From Methanosarcina baikalica (GTDB lineage Archaea; Halobacteriota; Methanosarcinia; Methanosarcinales; Methanosarcinaceae), in contig NZ_JAVKPK010000075.1 of the NCBI RefSeq assembly GCF_031461075.1, positions 1 through 16,287 on the forward strand: 16,287 nt of DNA. The letters run 5' to 3'. The translations under genes were made by a program, and so were the position numbers. Shown here piece after piece: positions 6,258-12,582 of the stretch (the stretch's first letter is position 1; the number at the start of each line of letters is the position of its first letter). The notes under the pieces are model-generated. The model saw only the letters and a list, made by a program, of their open reading frames with translations. It was not told the origin of the DNA and did no database searches.

Positions 6258-6488
6258 GAGCAAAAAAGAAAAAACAACCGGGATATCCTTTTTGTGGTTT
6301 GGTTTGGTCCTATTGGAGTAGCAGCTTTCTATTATGCTCGATTCTCAATGAGACAAACAGGAATTGAAGAATTGTGGCCAGTTGTTAGTTTGGTGATATG
6401 CATGTCAATTGTTCTTCACGGAGTAACCGCAACTTATTTCACAAAACTTTATGGAAAGTCTAATTTAGAAAAGTCAGGAAATGAGTAA
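6258..6488 (+). pseudogene. C-terminal remnant of a sodium/proton antiporter (NhaP/CPA1-type)
   Basis: The frame is open from 6258, right after a TAA, to TAA 6488. It contains the end of a cation/proton antiporter: RDILFVVWFGPIGVAAFYYA (compare the family's 'WFGPRGIG..YY'), then a final membrane helix ending in SIVLHGVTATYFTKLYGK, the counterpart of the conserved 'SIvvHGlTa..l...yg' end of PF00999 proteins. Only about 70 of an expected 400 or more residues remain, and the upstream DNA is the unrelated DUF169 gene, so the N-terminal transport core is gone. A GTG at 6294 could start a 64-residue peptide, but it has no ribosome-binding site. I read it as a decaying fragment left by a deletion. 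Confidence 0.72.
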
Positions 6489-6502
6489 TTGCATTTCAAG
6501 AA

Positions 6503-6532
6503 GGAGTTTCAAGACTCCGACTCTTCATTTTT
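6503..6532 (+). terminator. possible terminator hairpin
   Basis: GGAGT-TTCAAG-ACTCC forms a 5-bp stem, followed within 15 bases by a short T run (CATTTTT). It lies 15 bases after the antiporter remnant and could end the transcript of the Isf/DUF169 unit. The stem is weak. Confidence 0.35.
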
Positions 6533-6632
6533 GGCTACAAACACATTTTCCATCTAATTTCATTGATTTAGAATAATGGTTACATGAGTTTAGACTGAGA
6601 GTAACAATCTTCGATCTTATAGAGACACCTAT

Positions 6633-6660
6633 TAAGTATAATATACTAAATATAAGATAG
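6633..6660 (+). promoter_or_regulatory. TATA promoter for the ATPase-MscS operon
   Basis: AAGTATAATATACT, a near-palindromic TATA element centred near 6640, lies about 27 bases before GTG 6669. Its spacing is what a leaderless or nearly leaderless archaeal message would need. AGGGG just before the GTG (about 6659-6663) could act as a short-spaced ribosome-binding site if the transcript starts earlier. Confidence 0.45.
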
Positions 6661-6668
6661 GGGATGCG

Positions 6669-7730
6669 GTGGAGGCTCATATTAACAACATCGATGAAAA
6701 GGGTTTCGGCGAGATTCTCGGACTGCGGGAAGAAATAGGAGAAATCCAGGTAGCAATTGCTGACTTTGAGGTTGGAAAAAAACTCAACGTAGCCATTATA
6801 GCCGGACTGTTTAGTGGAAAAACCACTCTAATTAATGAGATTGAGAAACTAAACCTAAACAGGGCGACAAAATTTACTTTCTCTGAAATTGTCCGGGATA
6901 AAAAGGAAATTTTCCTCCCTGAAGACACAAAAAGGGTAGTACTTCTGGATAACTGTCACTTTCTTTACGTGAGAAAACCTGGTGGCTTCGAGATATTTTA
7001 CGAGTTTCTGGATATGGTTAGTTCTCAGAACAGGATATTTGTCACTACATGGAACCTTTATTCCTGGAAATACCTGAATGAGGCCTTTGATCTTGGGAAA
7101 TACTTTCCAATACAGATCATTATTCCTCCTTTTGAAAAAGAAGATCTTAAACCCTTTATTCTCGGAAGATATGAAGAAGGGGAAATTATATTTGATAGTG
7201 GTGAAGAGTTAGAAAAAGAACCCTTTATGTATATAACAGAGTATCCGATTGAACTGTCCTCCCTAGGCAGGAAAATTGAAATCCCTATTTTGAGAATAAA
7301 CATTCATTATCTTAAGAAACATCTTCTGAATGAAAAAGAAGAAGAGGAAGAAAAAGAAAAAACCGCTGAGAACAGGATATTCGAAAAAATTAACCTGGAA
7401 GCAAAAGGTAACCCTGGTGTTGCACTAAGAGTCTGGGAACTTGGGTTAGATTATCCTCACATAAAGCCGGATAACATAGGCAACTTTTCTTACGATATAG
7501 AGCTTGAACACGAAGAGGCTTTTGTCCTAAGCCTTATTCTCTCATACCAAGGCCTAAAAATGAGTGAAATAATCGAGATGATAGATTCTGCGTTAAGAAC
7601 AGACAAAGTTCTCTTCCGGCTTCTAAACCAGGAACTAGTTTCCAAAAGTGAAGATAATTCCTTCCGCATCAGACCTGAAGCCTTGCGGAGTGTGATTGCA
7701 TATCTGGAAAAGCTAAGGCTGGTATGGTAA
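6669..7730 (+). CDS. P-loop (AAA/STAND-like) ATPase with C-terminal winged helix
   Basis: A 353-residue nucleotide-binding protein. The Walker A motif is A45-G-L-F-S-G50-K51-T52, with alanine at the usual first glycine. Walker B is V90-V-L-L-D94-N-C-H97, an Asp-Asn pair where many AAA ATPases have Asp-Glu. A sensor-1-like strand, IFVTTWN, lies at 123-129. 'PIQIIIPPFEKEDL' (147-160) and GNPGVALRVWE (247-257) match the lid region of ORC/STAND-type ATPases. An acidic Glu/Lys stretch at 222-232 precedes it, and residues 280-353 look like a winged helix. No signal or membrane segment is seen. The start is GTG. Its stop codon directly touches the ATG of the MscS gene, so it is probably translated together with the channel and may regulate or assemble it. 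Function is inferred from context only. Confidence 0.82.
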   Translation: MEAHINNIDEKGFGEILGLREEIGEIQVAIADFEVGKKLNVAIIAGLFSGKTTLINEIEKLNLNRATKFTFSEIVRDKKEIFLPEDTKRVVLLDNCHFLYVRKPGGFEIFYEFLDMVSSQNRIFVTTWNLYSWKYLNEAFDLGKYFPIQIIIPPFEKEDLKPFILGRYEEGEIIFDSGEELEKEPFMYITEYPIELSSLGRKIEIPILRINIHYLKKHLLNEKEEEEEKEKTAENRIFEKINLEAKGNPGVALRVWELGLDYPHIKPDNIGNFSYDIELEHEEAFVLSLILSYQGLKMSEIIEMIDSALRTDKVLFRLLNQELVSKSEDNSFRIRPEALRSVIAYLEKLRLVW

Positions 7731-8672
7731 ATGGTAGATAGAAACACTGTAGACACAAGCAGGGAGCAACTTCTGGAGACTCTCAGATCCATAGAGACAC
7801 AAACAATCGTAAATATACTTCTGATTTTTTTCCTCGCATACATACTTGGTAGAATTATCGCAACCATACTATCAAAAGTTTCGGAAAAAATGAGCCGTAG
7901 TAGTAGGGTTAAAGTAAAAATGGTTATTCCTGCAGTAAAGTTTGGAATTTATATTATTGCTTTTTATTACTTCCTTACGGAAATATTAAAAATATTCGGG
8001 CCAGAACTGTTTCTCTTGACAGGACTTATTGGTGCAGGCATTGGTTTTGGGCTAAAAGACCTTTTTGCAGACTTTGTCGGAGGAGTTGTAATTACATTTG
8101 AAAAACCTTACCATGTAGGAGACAAAATTACCATTGGGGACTATTATGGTGAGGTTACTGATATAGGGCTAAGGGCAACAAAACTCGTCACACCGGATGA
8201 TAATACTATTACAGCTCCAAACAGCCTTATTTTTGATGAGGCCGTTGCCAGTGGAAACTATGGGGCTTCGGAAATGATGGTTGTAATAGACCTCTATATC
8301 GCGTTGGAGTCAGACGTAAAAACTTCAATGAGAGTTTTAAGAGAAGCCGTTGTGAGCTCAAAATATGTTTTTATCTCCAGGAAAAACCCTGTTATCCTGC
8401 TACACAAATCCCTGCCATTTTACACCAGGTTGCGGGCCAAAGCTTACGTTAATGATCTAAGAGACGAATTTGAGTTTGAATCCGATGTACACACAAGGGC
8501 TTGGATAGAACTCCAAAAGAATGGGATCAGGGCTCCGCAACTCCATATTCTTAATATTCCCCCAATTGAGGAAGAATCTGTATCCGATGCTCGAAGAAAT
8601 ATCAGGTCAGACAAAAGTGCCAGAAAAGATTCCGAATCTAGTATCGATTCCCAGAGAAATTCCGGATTTTAA
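7731..8672 (+). CDS. MscS-family mechanosensitive ion channel
   Basis: A 313-residue small-conductance mechanosensitive channel homologue of the inner membrane. Helices: about 26-48, 65-88, and the pore helix 92-122 with the Gly/Ala-rich pattern LLTGLIGAGIGFGLKDLFADFVGG. After it comes the beta domain: KPYHVGDKITIGDYYGEV (125-142), 'IGLRATKL', and the conserved APNSLI (162-167). The alpha/beta cytoplasmic domain ends near residue 280, and a hydrophilic Ser/Arg/Asp tail of about 30 residues follows. Its ATG starts on the base after the ATPase stop codon, with no room for its own leader, so it depends on upstream translation. Family members release solutes on hypo-osmotic shock; gating control by the partner ATPase is a hypothesis. 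Confidence 0.93.
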   Translation: MVDRNTVDTSREQLLETLRSIETQTIVNILLIFFLAYILGRIIATILSKVSEKMSRSSRVKVKMVIPAVKFGIYIIAFYYFLTEILKIFGPELFLLTGLIGAGIGFGLKDLFADFVGGVVITFEKPYHVGDKITIGDYYGEVTDIGLRATKLVTPDDNTITAPNSLIFDEAVASGNYGASEMMVVIDLYIALESDVKTSMRVLREAVVSSKYVFISRKNPVILLHKSLPFYTRLRAKAYVNDLRDEFEFESDVHTRAWIELQKNGIRAPQLHILNIPPIEEESVSDARRNIRSDKSARKDSESSIDSQRNSGF

Positions 8673-8732
8673 ACTTATCTAGTCTCATTTGAAATCTGTA
8701 ATATAGGATATGCTTTCAAGTAAACCAGTTAT

Positions 8733-9248
8733 TTAAACTCTCAGTCCGGAAATATCAAGTTCTTTACCTTCTTTCTCCGATTGACTTATGATTGAGAAAC
8801 TGCCATCTGTCTCAAGGACAACAGCCTCTACACTTTCCAGATTAGCATATCCTTGATTCCTTACAGACTGCTGGATTTCACTTTCAATAACTCTAGAACG
8901 CTTCATAGAATCTTTAAGGTATTCTCCATTGTAATATACAATGGATGGCTCATCTTTTATTATTCTTTTAACAGTATCTGACCTTATTGTTAGCCCAGCA
9001 ACTGTATATTGCAGACCTATCAGGACTGCAAAAGCAGTTACTCCTTCTACGAGTGCAACGCTTTTATTCAGAAGAAGTGATCCAAACGTAGATCCAAGTG
9101 CAATTGTTATTACAAAATCAAATGCATTAAGTTTAGAAAGTGTGCGGTTTCCGGAAACTTTTAATAAGAGTACAAGTGAGATGTATCCCAGAATTCCGAG
9201 TACTAAGACCCTTCCCAGATCATTCCAGCTATTGAAGAACAAGCCCAT
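8733..9248 (-). CDS. DUF421 membrane protein (YetF-like)
   Basis: A 171-residue membrane protein of the DUF421/YetF family. There are two or three N-terminal helices (about 12-29, 40-58, 62-80) and the family signature SGNRTLSKLNAFDFVITIALGS (split: SGNRTLSKLNAF, DFVITIALGS), followed by a soluble domain containing 'EPSIVYYNGEYLKDSMKRS' and 'VEAVVLETDGSFSIIS', as in spore-coat/YetF soluble domains. I prefer ATG 9248 because GGGGAG stands nine bases upstream; the frame stays open to an ATG at 9308, which lacks such a site and would add 20 polar residues. The function of the family is unclear. It converges on the ATPase-MscS operon and lies behind a second MscS gene on the same strand. Confidence 0.9.
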   Translation of the reverse strand: MGLFFNSWNDLGRVLVLGILGYISLVLLLKVSGNRTLSKLNAFDFVITIALGSTFGSLLLNKSVALVEGVTAFAVLIGLQYTVAGLTIRSDTVKRIIKDEPSIVYYNGEYLKDSMKRSRVIESEIQQSVRNQGYANLESVEAVVLETDGSFSIISQSEKEGKELDISGLRV

Positions 9249-9360
9249 AGCTATAGTCTCCCCTTTAAAACGAGTGAATTTATGGATATTAGTTTTAACT
9301 AATTGCATCTCTTATTATGATCTCTAGATATTGAGATAAAATATTTTACGAGTATCTGCA

Positions 9361-9380
9361 TCTATTTTTATTATTTCGAA
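9361..9380 (-). promoter_or_regulatory. BRE/TATA promoter for the DUF421 gene
   Basis: Read on the minus strand, TTCGAAATAATAAAAATAG combines a CGAAA BRE-like element with an A/T-rich TATA box. A start about 25 bases downstream (near 9346) gives a leader of about 100 bases to the ATG at 9248. It suggests the DUF421 gene can be expressed apart from the upstream mscS gene. Confidence 0.45.
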
Positions 9381-9420
9381 TGTGATTTCGGGTATGTCAG
9401 CGGTTAAAAAGAAAGATGGC

Positions 9421-10377
9421 TTATGGACCCTTCTCTAAAGTGTTGATTAGATCGACACTTACTGCAGTTCCCACCATAATATCCTCTTCTTTCTCAAGAG
9501 CTTCAAGAATATTTGAGACTAAAAGATGGCTGATAGCTCTTCTTTTCCTGGGCTCTACTACATATCTTAACCGTATTTCGATCCAGTTTTCCTCCATTTT
9601 CATATAAAGGTTTGTCCGTACATCGTAGGTCGTAAAGAAGTATCTTTTTCCCATACGCAGGAGTTCTCTCCGTGCCAGGTCTTCGAACTCTCCTACAACT
9701 GGGCCTGCAGCTCTGAGAGCAATTTCTTTAGCTTTTTTCCAGTTGCTGCCGTAAATCAGTAGGATGCGGATTTCATCCCAGATGAACGAATAATCCCTGG
9801 TATAATTTTTTATTGTCTGGTTGAGAGCAAAACTATTCGGAACACTGAGAATTCTGCCAGTGTACTGATCTGCATCTACCCATTCTCTGATTTCCATAAT
9901 TGTAGTGTTGAAACTTCCTATATCCAGCACATCGCCTGTAGTATCTCCCACCTGAATTCTATCTCCTGCTTTAAAAGGACGAGCTACAACCAGGAGGATT
10001 CCTCCTGCTATATTCCTCAGAACATCCTGAAGTGCAATTGCAACTCCGGCGCTCAGAATTCCGTAGGCGATAAACAGGGTGCTAGTTCTCTCAATCCAGA
10101 TCGCAAAAAGGGAGGCAAGAGCAAGTACTGTAATAAGTATAGATGCAGTTTTCCTTAGAGTGTATCTATCTCTGGCAGTCGATATTCTTCTAAGAATAAA
10201 ATTTCTGGTAATTGAATTTATTATATAGGCTAGAAAAACTACAATTAAAGAGATGAGAAGTGCATCCAGTAGAGACCGGTCCTCTAAGATATAAAAATCA
10301 GTTAGGTATCGAATATATGCGATAAAAAGTATCAAGATTAACAGAATAAAAGTGTTCAGTCTCCTCATTACCCTCAT
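9421..10377 (-). CDS. MscS-family mechanosensitive ion channel (second, four-helix type)
   Basis: A 318-residue MscS homologue quite different from the one at 7731. It has four predicted helices (about 7-24, 36-56, 77-96, 101-132). The pore helix ends LSAGVAIALQDVLRNIAGG, followed by ARPFKAGDRIQVGDTTGDV (133-151), 'DIGSFNTTI' and SVPNSF (178-183). The segment WVDADQYTGR at 166-175 is an insertion before the PN motif, as in YbiO/MscM-like archaeal channels. The cytoplasmic domain then fills the rest. A TATA box centred about 25 bases before ATG 10377 fits a leaderless message starting at MRVMRR; the internal ATG at 10368 would have only a too-close GAGGG. The DUF421 gene follows on the same strand after 172 bases. 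Confidence 0.92.
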   Translation of the reverse strand: MRVMRRLNTFILLILILFIAYIRYLTDFYILEDRSLLDALLISLIVVFLAYIINSITRNFILRRISTARDRYTLRKTASILITVLALASLFAIWIERTSTLFIAYGILSAGVAIALQDVLRNIAGGILLVVARPFKAGDRIQVGDTTGDVLDIGSFNTTIMEIREWVDADQYTGRILSVPNSFALNQTIKNYTRDYSFIWDEIRILLIYGSNWKKAKEIALRAAGPVVGEFEDLARRELLRMGKRYFFTTYDVRTNLYMKMEENWIEIRLRYVVEPRKRRAISHLLVSNILEALEKEEDIMVGTAVSVDLINTLEKGP

Positions 10378-10389
10378 GTAGATAAATAT

Positions 10390-10407
10390 AATGTCTTTTA
10401 TATATCA
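10390..10407 (-). promoter_or_regulatory. TATA promoter giving a leaderless mscS transcript
   Basis: On the minus strand, GATATATAAAAG (centre near 10402) is a near-consensus archaeal TATA box located 25 bases from the ATG at 10377. This is the spacing expected between TATA and transcription start, so the message probably begins at or next to the start codon. Confidence 0.55.
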
Positions 10408-10772
10408 ATATGGCTCCAATAACTGAGGTGCTCTGATACTTAATTCTGTTAAGCTAGCTTTGGCCTAAAAGAATATTTAAATTGAAACTTCTTCGTTGAT
10501 TTTTTAGAATCCTTTGTATTGTCTACTATACACTGAATTTTCCGCTGTTACTAAGCATATAGCGTATGAGGAGGCAACATTGTAACTTATGGCAGTCGTA
10601 CGAAACCCTATTGTAAATAGAGAATAACTACTTATAAACCACATGATTATTATTAATTAATATATTAAAATTCATTGAATTAATTTGTGCTTTGAATTAA
10701 TTTGTGCTTTGTGTAGTTCAGTCTGTATTAAGCTGTCTACTCGAAAAGTCAAATTCATATTGGGGGTTAAGA
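10408..10772. other. 365-base divergent intergenic region
   Basis: It separates the minus-strand mscS gene from the plus-strand secreted protein gene. It holds a consensus GAGGAGG (10568-10574) that leads only into a 12-codon frame (ATG 10589 to TAA 10627), a TATA-like CTTATAAACC near 10631-10640, AT-rich DNA, and a 17-bp tandem duplication at 10676-10709. No larger gene is supported. Confidence 0.5.
10676..10709 (+). repeat. perfect 17-bp tandem duplication in a leader region
   Basis: The unit tgaattaatttgtgctt occurs twice back to back, ending 63 bases before the ATG at 10773. If transcription starts from the TATA-like box near 10635, the repeat lies in the 5' leader. It could be a slippage product or a paired binding site. 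Confidence 0.85.
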
Positions 10773-11102
10773 ATGAAAAGCAAATCGAGAGCTTGTCTGC
10801 TAGTGCTATGCTTAACTTTTTCTGTTGGATTAACACAAGCACAGTTTGGAGGAGGCGGTTGCGAATCCGTAACATATTCTGGTGTTACACCTGATAGATT
10901 TGAATGCATGAATCAAGGTCTTCAGGAGTACGGCATCTATGTCCCATCGGGAGAAAGTGGAGAACTTTCCGGCAATGGAATCGCTGCGGATTTTGAATGG
11001 GATGGAGAGTCCATTCTTACTATCACAGTTACGGAAAAACCTTTTTTTGTTGGCTGTGGAACCATACATGACAGAATAAGACAATTCGCACAAGAATGCT
11101 AA
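10773..11102 (+). CDS. small secreted four-cysteine protein, unknown family
   Basis: A 109-residue protein with a clear signal peptide: MKSKSRACLLVLCLTFSVGL then TQAQ, with likely cleavage near residue 24. The mature part of about 85 residues starts with FGGGGC and contains four cysteines (about C30, C45, C95 and the last residue C109), enough for two disulfides outside the membrane. The middle (GIYVPSGESGELSGNGIAADF then EWDGESILTITVTEKPF) looks like a small beta-rich fold. I chose ATG 10773 because GGGGG lies seven bases upstream and the signal peptide starts there; an in-frame ATG at 10704 would add 23 residues without a binding site. No family is recognised. A dispersed repeat follows 21 bases after the stop. 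Confidence 0.75.
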   Translation: MKSKSRACLLVLCLTFSVGLTQAQFGGGGCESVTYSGVTPDRFECMNQGLQEYGIYVPSGESGELSGNGIAADFEWDGESILTITVTEKPFFVGCGTIHDRIRQFAQEC

Positions 11103-11122
11103 TAAAAAGCGTCCACAACAGC

Positions 11123-11212
11123 GGTTCCAAAAAATATAAACTGTTGCAAATGAATGTAATTAATAGGCTTTTAGTTCGTGGTTGCCTTTATATTGACTCC
11201 AACCGTTTGACC
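11123..11212 (+). repeat. dispersed ~90-bp repeat, copy 2
   Basis: Homologous to 3409-3499, in the same orientation and at the same distance behind a stop codon. This copy also contains GTGGTTGCCTT (11178-11188), which is exactly complementary to AAGGCAACCAC at 11250-11260, so it can form an 11-bp stem with a loop of about 60 bases. Copy 1 has lost or never had the partner arm. Confidence 0.7.
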
Positions 11213-11319
11213 ATTTATACACGTGGAAACCTGATACCATAAAATTAACAAGGCAACCACTTCTATCTCCTTTTATCCTATCGGCCTTTATTCTACATAC
11301 TTATTACTGGAAGCCACGC

Positions 11320-11522
11320 TAAGCCTCGCAGCCAATAGTACAGGGATAGTCAGGTATATTTTTATTAGCGAGCTTATCCCAAAACCAATTTTATTCTCAA
11401 TCATTAAGAGTTTCAGAAATAATTTTCATGATCTGAAACCTTGATTGATTAATACAAATTGGAGATTCAGATAAGTAGTTTTGAGTTTTGGGATAGACTC
11501 AGCCTAAAATATGCGAGGCTTA
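11320..11522. repeat. outer inverted repeat enclosing the MITE-like element
   Basis: TAAGCCTCGCA at 11320-11330 and TGCGAGGCTTA at 11512-11522 are exact 11-bp inverted copies placed outside the 131-bp element, and GGAAGCC precedes one and follows the other. Together with the inner stems they make a nested palindrome of about 200 bases. The outer arms suggest either a longer original element or one MITE inserted into the loop of another. Confidence 0.6.
11370..11500. mobile_element. 131-bp palindromic MITE-like element
   Basis: GAGCTTATCCCAAAAC at 11370-11385 is inverted as GTTTTGGGATAGACTC at 11485-11500 (14 of 16 positions), and both ends are directly bordered by AGC (11367-11369 and 11501-11503), a possible 3-bp target duplication. 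Inside, TCAATCA (11397-11403) pairs with TGATTGA (11442-11448), and GTTTCAGA (11410-11417) pairs exactly with TCTGAAAC (11432-11439). The tips have the same style as those of the element at 1571-1851 (GAGCCTGTCTTAAAA). There is no open frame, as expected for a non-autonomous element. Confidence 0.65.
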
Positions 11523-11678
11523 TGGAAGCCCTAATAAACTCATTTGAAATAACAGATATACACCGTTGTTAAGGGTTTAGTTTTTAGGATTTACCGTACT
11601 GGCTCAAACTTTTTCTTTTCTTATTATTTTATATTTCCGAGTCGCTCTTACATGCTCCTGTACAGGTGTAAATCAAGG

Positions 11679-11784
11679 ACAGGTGCGGAGGCAGTCTTTT
11701 CTACATATTCCGAGGACAATCTCTTCTACAAGTGTCAAGACCGGCACCATGTCCACGGTTCCTAAACTATATTATATGCGGAAG
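11679..11784. repeat. diverged direct repeat, left of the surface protein gene
   Basis: Begins ACAGGTGC and contains TCTCTTCTACAAGTGTCAAG from 11720, then ACCATGTC and a TATTATATGCGGAAG end. It aligns in the same orientation with 12763-12839 beyond the other end of the gene, which has the same blocks (ACAGGTGC, TCTCTT.TACAA.TGTCA, ACCACGTC, ATATATGGAAG). About 30 extra bases lie between the first two blocks in this copy. Confidence 0.55.
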
Positions 11785-11796
11785 ATTTGCAATTTA

Positions 11797-12582
11797 TTAC
11801 TTCGTCTTTTTCACATACATAAATGTCCCAAACACTGCTGCAAGCGCCCAAAAAGAGCTTATGAAAGGAGCGCTTTTTGATTCAGGGGTAGAATTGGAAT
11901 TTCCTTCCTGCTGACCTGCTGTTCCTGTATTATCTGACATTTTTGTATCGTTTGTCTTGTTAGCGGTTTGATTAATTGTACTCAGCAACTCATCCAGAGT
12001 AGTAGTTTCATCAGGTGTTATAACTTTTCCATCATCAGTTAATGTATACTTGCCCCGGTGAAAATCCGTAACTATGAAATGTTCAGGACCAAAATCCTTT
12101 GTATACGGATTATCATCCTTACTCAGATAGATCAAAACCTTTTCACCAATTTTGAAGCTTGGATCAGCGTCCGTAGACATGCCAACCCTTCCAATTGCTC
12201 CACCAGTAATTCTCACAATAACCTCTTTGGACGATGATGGATTTTTGAGGTATTCATCAACACTTACAACGATATCAGTATAAATGATGTTTTCGTGGCT
12301 GAGGTCAGTAATTTCTTTATCCGGTTGTTTTCCGTCTATGGTATTCCATTTGGGTGGAAGTATTTCTTTAACTGTACCTATTACAATCGTGTCTGAGTAG
12401 TCTCTTAACTCCTCATGGGTGTATGGTATAAAATCTATATTCATATCAATGCTGATAGGTTCCTCTCCATTGTTTTCGAGTTTGATACTATCGTTAGAAG
12501 GAGTGGATAGCGCCGAAACATTTAATGTTAGTAAAGAAATAATCCCAACCAAAAAAATTCCATATTTAGTAATATTTCTCAT
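11797..12582 (-). CDS. cell-surface protein with signal peptide and sortase-like C-terminal tail
   Basis: A 261-residue exported protein. Residues 1-25 are a signal peptide (hydrophobic YGIFLVGIISLLTLNVSA). The globular part, about 50-205, has alternating strands (YSDTIVIGTVKEIL; YTDIVVSVDEYLK; KEVIVRITGGAIGRVGM; FKIGEKVLIYLSKDD; KYTLTDDGKVITPD), a fold seen in secreted proteins of unknown function in bacteria and archaea. Residues 207-240 are a Ser/Thr/Asn/Gln-rich linker suited to glycosylation. The tail SAPFISSFWALAAVFGTFMY then KKTK has the short-motif, helix, basic-end layout of PGF-CTERM proteins processed by archaeosortase A, but with APF in place of PGF. A TATA-like TTTTATACTC near 12675-12684 could be its promoter. 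Diverged direct repeats flank the gene. Confidence 0.78.
   Translation of the reverse strand: MRNITKYGIFLVGIISLLTLNVSALSTPSNDSIKLENNGEEPISIDMNIDFIPYTHEELRDYSDTIVIGTVKEILPPKWNTIDGKQPDKEITDLSHENIIYTDIVVSVDEYLKNPSSSKEVIVRITGGAIGRVGMSTDADPSFKIGEKVLIYLSKDDNPYTKDFGPEHFIVTDFHRGKYTLTDDGKVITPDETTTLDELLSTINQTANKTNDTKMSDNTGTAGQQEGNSNSTPESKSAPFISSFWALAAVFGTFMYVKKTK

Larger units (their letters stand above)
11103..11796. other. 694-base intergenic region dense in repeats
   Basis: No gene is supported. It contains, in order, dispersed repeat copy 2 with its hairpin partner (11250-11260), the nested palindrome 11320-11522 with the MITE-like core 11370-11500, a perfect 10-bp palindrome CCTGTACAGG at 11657-11666, and the left member of the direct repeats that flank the surface protein gene (11679-11784). 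Confidence 0.6.

Noticed and set aside
9248..9308. Upstream ATG extending the DUF421 protein by 20 residues
   Set aside because: The extension lacks a ribosome-binding site, whereas GGGGAG stands nine bases before the internal ATG, and the added residues are polar rather than part of a membrane helix.
8941..9327. 128-codon plus-strand frame opposite DUF421
   Set aside because: It is an antisense shadow; the minus strand carries the family signature SGNRTLSKLNAFDFV.
11683..11914. Two overlapping short plus-strand frames (65 and 60 codons)
   Set aside because: They cover the non-coding direct repeat and run antisense into the C-terminal tail of the surface protein; no ribosome-binding site.
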